64,000 bases of DNA from Streptomyces sp. NBC_00620. GTDB lineage: Bacteria; Actinomycetota; Actinomycetes; Streptomycetales; Streptomycetaceae. The translations under genes and the position numbers were made by a program. Below are positions 60,649 to 64,000 of this stretch, piece after piece (within the stretch, counting starts at the first letter, position 1; every line of letters starts with the position of its first letter). The DNA is taken from positions 1,459,001 through 1,523,000 of the forward strand of contig NZ_JAPENY010000002.1 in NCBI RefSeq assembly GCF_026341825.1. Reading direction: 5' to 3'. The notes beneath the pieces were generated by a model. The model did no database searches and was not told where the DNA came from. It saw only the letters and a list, made by a program, of their open reading frames with translations.

Positions 60649-60960
60649 ATGATTCCCGGAGAGATCCTGTTCGCCGACGGGCCCGTCGCCTTCAACGAAG
60701 GCCGTGAGGTCACCCGGCTGACCGTCCTCAACGCCGCCGACCGGCCCGTCCAGGTCGGCTCCCACTACCACTTCGCCGAGGCCAATCCCGGTCTGGAATT
60801 CGACCGTGCCGCCGCGCGCGGCAAGCGGCTCAACGTCGCCGCCGGCACCGCTGTGCGCTTCGAGCCCGGGATCCCCGTAGACGTCGAACTCGTTCCGCTC
60901 GCCGGTGCCCGCGTGGTGCCCGGACTGCGCGGGGAGACCGGAGGTGCCCTCGATGCCTGA
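60649..60960 (+). CDS. ureB: urease beta subunit
   Basis: A 103-residue UreB with PGEILFADGPVAFNEGRE, NAADRPVQVGSHYHFAEANPGLEFDR and the GTAVRFEPG core typical of the subunit. It contributes to the trimer interface. Its end overlaps ureC by 8 bp (ATGCCTGA), which indicates coupled translation. Confidence 0.96.
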   Translation: MIPGEILFADGPVAFNEGREVTRLTVLNAADRPVQVGSHYHFAEANPGLEFDRAAARGKRLNVAAGTAVRFEPGIPVDVELVPLAGARVVPGLRGETGGALDA

Positions 60961-62674
60961 GATCTCGCGTGCCGCGTACGCCGATCTGTTCGGCCCCACC
61001 ACCGGCGACCGTATCCGGCTCGCCGACACCGACCTGTTGATCGAGATCGAGGAGGATCGTTCCGGCGGTCCCGGGCTCGCGGGTGACGAGGCGGTGTTCG
61101 GCGGTGGCAAGGTCATCCGCGAATCCATGGGGCAGGCGCGCGCTACGCGCGCAGACGGCACCCCGGACACGGTCATCACGGGCGCGGTGATCGTCGACCA
61201 CTGGGGGATCATCAAGGCCGACGTGGGTATGCGCGACGGCCGGGTCACCGGCATCGGCAAGGCGGGCAACCCGGACACCATGGACGGGGTGCACCCCGAT
61301 CTGGTCATCGGTCCGGAGACCGAGATCATCGCGGGCAACGGGCGGATCCTGACCGCGGGCGCCATCGACGCGCACGTCCACCTGATCTGTCCGCAGATCG
61401 CCGACGAGGCGCTGTCCGCCGGAATCACCACGCTGATCGGCGGTGGCACCGGTCCTGCCGAGGGCTCGAAGGCGACGACGGTCACGCCCGGCCCCTGGCA
61501 TCTGGCGCGGATGCTGGAGGCGATGGAGGAGTACCCGCTCAACTTCGGTCTGCTCGGCAAGGGCAACACCGTCTCGCGCGACGCCATGATGTCCCAGATC
61601 CGCGGCGGCGCCCTCGGCCTCAAGATCCACGAGGACTGGGGGTCCACGCCCGCCGCCATCGACGCCGCGCTGACCGTCGCCGACCGGACCGGCATCCAGG
61701 TCGCCATCCACACGGACACGCTGAACGAGTCCGGCTTCGTCGGCGACACCCTCGCCGCCATCGCCGGACGCGGCATCCACGCGTACCACACCGAGGGCGC
61801 GGGCGGCGGGCACGCACCCGACATCATGACCGTGGTCTCCGAACCGCACGTGCTGCCCAGCTCCACCAACCCGACCCGGCCCTACACCGTCAACACCGCC
61901 GAGGAACACCTCGACATGCTGATGGTGTGCCACCACCTGAACCCGGCGGTGCCCGAGGACCTGGCCTTCGCCGAGTCCCGGATCCGGCCGTCGACGATCG
62001 GGGCCGAGGACATCCTGCACGACCTCGGCGCCATCTCGATCATCTCCTCGGACGCCCAGGCCATGGGCCGGGTCGGCGAGGTCATCATGCGGACCTGGCA
62101 GACCGCGCACGTGATGAAGCGGCGCCGAGGGGCGCTCCCCGGTGACGGCCGTGCGGACAACCACCGTGTACGTCGCTATGTCGCCAAGTACACGATCAAC
62201 CCGGCGCTCGCGCAGGGCCTCGCCCGCGAGGTCGGCTCCGTCGAGACCGGCAAGCTCGCCGACCTCGTGCTGTGGGAGCCCGCGTTCTTCGGGGTCAAGC
62301 CGCACCTCGTCATCAAGGGCGGGCAGATCGCGTACGCGCAGATGGGCGACGCCAACGCGTCCATCCCGACACCGCAGCCGGTGCTGCCGCGGCCGATGTT
62401 CGGGGCGATCGGGCGGGCGCCGGCGTCCAACTCGTTCAACTTCGTCGCCCCGCTCGCCATCGAGGACGGACTGCCCGAGCGCCTCTCGCTCGGCAAGCGC
62501 TTCGTCGCCATCGAGTCGACTCGCGCGGTCACCAAGGCGGACATGCGTGAGAACGACGCGCGTCCACACGTCCGGATCGACCCCGACAGCTTCGCCGTGC
62601 ACATCGACGGGGAGCTGGTCGAGGCGACTCCGGCCGCCGAACTGCCCATGGCCCAGCGTTACTTCCTCTTCTGA
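60953..62674 (+). CDS. ureC: urease alpha (catalytic) subunit
   Basis: A 573-residue urease alpha subunit. Nickel ligands are intact: His141 and His143 in DAHVHLICPQ, carbamylated Lys224 in GLKIHEDWG, His253, His279 in HTEGAGGGH, and Asp367 in SSDAQAMGR. The mobile flap region contains MVCHHLNP with the conserved Cys/His pair. ATG at 60953 overlaps the ureB stop, and ureF starts one base into its stop (TGATG). Fully intact, so active urease is expected when nickel and accessories are present. Confidence 0.97.
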   Translation: MPEISRAAYADLFGPTTGDRIRLADTDLLIEIEEDRSGGPGLAGDEAVFGGGKVIRESMGQARATRADGTPDTVITGAVIVDHWGIIKADVGMRDGRVTGIGKAGNPDTMDGVHPDLVIGPETEIIAGNGRILTAGAIDAHVHLICPQIADEALSAGITTLIGGGTGPAEGSKATTVTPGPWHLARMLEAMEEYPLNFGLLGKGNTVSRDAMMSQIRGGALGLKIHEDWGSTPAAIDAALTVADRTGIQVAIHTDTLNESGFVGDTLAAIAGRGIHAYHTEGAGGGHAPDIMTVVSEPHVLPSSTNPTRPYTVNTAEEHLDMLMVCHHLNPAVPEDLAFAESRIRPSTIGAEDILHDLGAISIISSDAQAMGRVGEVIMRTWQTAHVMKRRRGALPGDGRADNHRVRRYVAKYTINPALAQGLAREVGSVETGKLADLVLWEPAFFGVKPHLVIKGGQIAYAQMGDANASIPTPQPVLPRPMFGAIGRAPASNSFNFVAPLAIEDGLPERLSLGKRFVAIESTRAVTKADMRENDARPHVRIDPDSFAVHIDGELVEATPAAELPMAQRYFLF

Positions 62675-63348
62675 TGTCCAGGGCAGCGCTTCTCGTCCTG
62701 GCCGACGGCCGCTTTCCCGCCGGAGGGCACGCGCACTCCGGCGGGGCCGAGGCGGCCGTCAAGGCCGGGCGCATCACGGGTGCGGCGAGTCTTGAGGACT
62801 TCTGCCGGGGGCGGCTGCACACGGCGGGGCTCGTGTCGGCCTCGCTGGCCGCGGCCGCTGCGATCGGGGTCGATCCGGTGGCGCTGGACGTGGCGGCGGA
62901 TGCGCGTACGCCGTCGCCCGCGTTGCGGGTTGCCGCGCGGCGTCTTGGTCGGCAGTTGATGCGGGCGGCTCGGGCGACGTGGCCCTCCGCCGAACTCGAC
63001 TTGCTGGCGCGGGAGTTTCCCAAGGGGGCGCATCAGCCGGTGGTGCTTGGGCTGGCCGCGCGGGCTGCGGGGCTCGGGCCGGAGGATGCCGCGTACTGCT
63101 CCGCGTACGAGGCGGTCAGTGGGCCGGCTACGGCGTCGGTGCGGTTGCTCAGTCTGGATCCGTTCGATGCCACCGGGGCGTTGGCTCGGCTTGCGCCGGA
63201 GCTGGATCTCGTGGCGCGGGCTGCTGCCGACGCTGCTCGCCTTGCGATCGACTTCGGGGTGGACGCGCTGCCTGCGGCTTCCGCGCCGTTGCTGGAGATT
63301 GGTGCGGAGGCGCATGCGGCCTGGCCTGTACGTCTGTTCGCGTCGTAG
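62674..63348 (+). CDS. ureF: urease accessory protein UreF
   Basis: A 224-residue all-helical UreF. LVLADGRFPAGGHAHSGG near residue 8 is the family mark (UreF-UreH contact), and GAHQPVVLGLAARAAG is in the core. UreF with UreG and UreD/H forms the GTP-driven nickel-insertion complex. The ATG overlaps the ureC stop. The 3' half has more T and fewer C at third positions than the preceding genes. A repeat-filled 233-bp gap separates it from ureG. Confidence 0.93.
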   Translation: MSRAALLVLADGRFPAGGHAHSGGAEAAVKAGRITGAASLEDFCRGRLHTAGLVSASLAAAAAIGVDPVALDVAADARTPSPALRVAARRLGRQLMRAARATWPSAELDLLAREFPKGAHQPVVLGLAARAAGLGPEDAAYCSAYEAVSGPATASVRLLSLDPFDATGALARLAPELDLVARAAADAARLAIDFGVDALPAASAPLLEIGAEAHAAWPVRLFAS

Positions 63349-63388
63349 CGTTTTTTCGCCCCCTCCGCCCCTACCCGTCCCTTGTTCC

Positions 63389-63460
63389 TGGGGGCTCCGC
63401 CCCCAGACCCCCGTATCGGCCTGAACGACCTCGTCCTCAAACGCCGGACGGGCTGAAAGA
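63389..63460 (+). repeat. dispersed Streptomyces intergenic repeat, type B
   Basis: A sequence running CTGGGGGCTCCGCCCCCAG, then ACCCCCG, CCTGAACGACCTCGTCC, and CGCCGGACGGGCTGAAA. I recall many near-identical copies in Streptomyces genomes. The first part folds into a strong hairpin. It breaks the urease operon between ureF and ureG. Confidence 0.65.
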
Positions 63461-63470
63461 TCTCTCCCCG

Positions 63471-63575
63471 GCCGGAGCTGAAGAGCGCTACCCCTGACCG
63501 GAGCTGAAAAGCACCACCCCTGGCCGAGGCTGAAATCACCCCCTGGCCAGAGCTGAAAAGCCACCATCTGGAGCC
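63471..63575 (+). repeat. imperfect 25-26 nt tandem array between ureF and ureG
   Basis: About four copies of a GAGCTGAAAAGC-centred unit start at 63475, 63501, 63526 and 63550, following the type B repeat end (GGGCTGAAA). Spacers are C-rich (ACCACCCCTGG). This looks like expansion from the end of the dispersed repeat. Confidence 0.6.
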
Positions 63576-63581
63576 GCCACC

Positions 63582-64000
63582 ATGCACCTCGACCACTCCC
63601 ACGACGGGCCCTCCGCTCTCAGCGCCGACGCCCACCGTCCCGATGGCACCCGCCGGGCCCTCCGTATAGGGCTCGGTGGGCCGGTCGGCTCGGGCAAGAC
63701 CGCCACCGTCGCCGCGCTCTGCCGGGCTCTGCGCGAGGAGTTGTCCCTTGCCGTTGTCACGAACGACATTTACACGCGTGAGGACGCCGAGTTCCTGTTG
63801 CGTGAGGCGGTGCTGCCGCCCGAGCGGATCACTGCAGTGGAGACGGGGGCCTGCCCGCACACGGCGATCCGGGACGACATCTCCGCCAACCTCGAAGCGG
63901 TCGAGGATCTGGAGGACGAGGTCGGTCCGCTGGACCTCATCCTCGTCGAGTCCGGGGGCGACAACCTCACCGCGACCTTCTCCAAGGGGCTGGTCGACGC
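63582..64000 (+). CDS. ureG: urease accessory GTPase UreG, 3' end outside window
   Basis: The first ~139 residues of the SIMIBI GTPase that drives nickel transfer to apo-urease. A His/Asp-rich N-terminus (HLDHSHDG) is followed by the P-loop GGPVGSGKT near residue 33, VVTNDIYTREDAEFL, and the CPH motif ETGACPHTAIRDD with metal-binding Cys and His near 90. The frame is open to the end of the window. Confidence 0.95.
   Translation, partial: MHLDHSHDGPSALSADAHRPDGTRRALRIGLGGPVGSGKTATVAALCRALREELSLAVVTNDIYTREDAEFLLREAVLPPERITAVETGACPHTAIRDDISANLEAVEDLEDEVGPLDLILVESGGDNLTATFSKGLVD

Noticed and set aside
63471..63575. CRISPR-like array between ureF and ureG
   Set aside because: Units are imperfect and have no unique spacers or cas genes nearby.

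Overview
The window is chromosomal DNA of a high-GC actinomycete, almost certainly a Streptomyces. The evidence is extreme third-position GC, GTG/TTG starts, typical Streptomyces families (SCO2400-like protein, DUF397 with an XRE/DUF5753 regulator and an orphan HATPase, LAL-type LuxR regulator), and dispersed intergenic repeats seen across this genus. From memory, the order lipase - purB - bio genes - urease resembles the SCO12xx part of the S. coelicolor core; this was not checked. No rRNA, tRNA, CRISPR array, transposase or integrase was seen.

Layout. 1-9.1 kb: a truncated APC permease, an IMPACT/YigZ protein, a three-gene isoprenoid cassette (small protein, polyprenyl diphosphate synthase, DUF2236 haem oxygenase-like protein), a zinc-ribbon membrane protein, a spermidine-synthase-like protein and RNase J. 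9.2-20.5 kb: SbcD-SbcC nuclease, an Lrp/rhodanese divergent pair, an orphan Imm21 protein, a DUF885 protein, an Lrp/PLP-enzyme divergent pair, and a membrane-anchored ACT-GNAT protein. 20.6-29.1 kb: PhoD phosphatase with a candidate PHO box, MocR regulator with an EamA exporter, alpha/beta hydrolase, ECF41-type sigma factor, GntR and ROK regulators. 29.2-43.7 kb: a NarL/DesK two-component system divergent from an ABC exporter, Mug glycosylase, purB, DUF4326, SGNH hydrolase, two CNNM/CBS membrane proteins, GNAT, an F420-dependent oxidoreductase and a MacB/FtsX-type ABC transporter.

43.8-64 kb: a HicB-like/degenerate-Fic toxin-antitoxin pair, a methyltransferase, a secreted lipase with a divergent LipR-like regulator, bioBAD with divergent bioF, a DUF397/XRE/HATPase module, an NlpC/P60 endopeptidase under a c-di-AMP riboswitch, an orphan ClpP, an orphan Phd antitoxin, a TetR/ABC-permease divergent pair, and the urease cluster ureABCF(G), cut by the window end.

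How genes work together. BioF, A, D and B cover pimeloyl precursor to biotin from one divergent locus. UreABC form the nickel urease, and UreF and UreG load the metal; a GlnR-like box lies upstream of ureA. SbcC and SbcD form one nuclease. Many local regulators face their likely targets across short divergent promoters (Lrp/rhodanese, Lrp/PLP lyase, MocR/EamA, TCS/ABC, lipase/LipR-like, TetR/permease). The least explained items are the isoprenoid cassette, the degenerate-Fic pair, the LAL regulator without a P-loop, and the orphan ClpP with its small co-transcribed partner.
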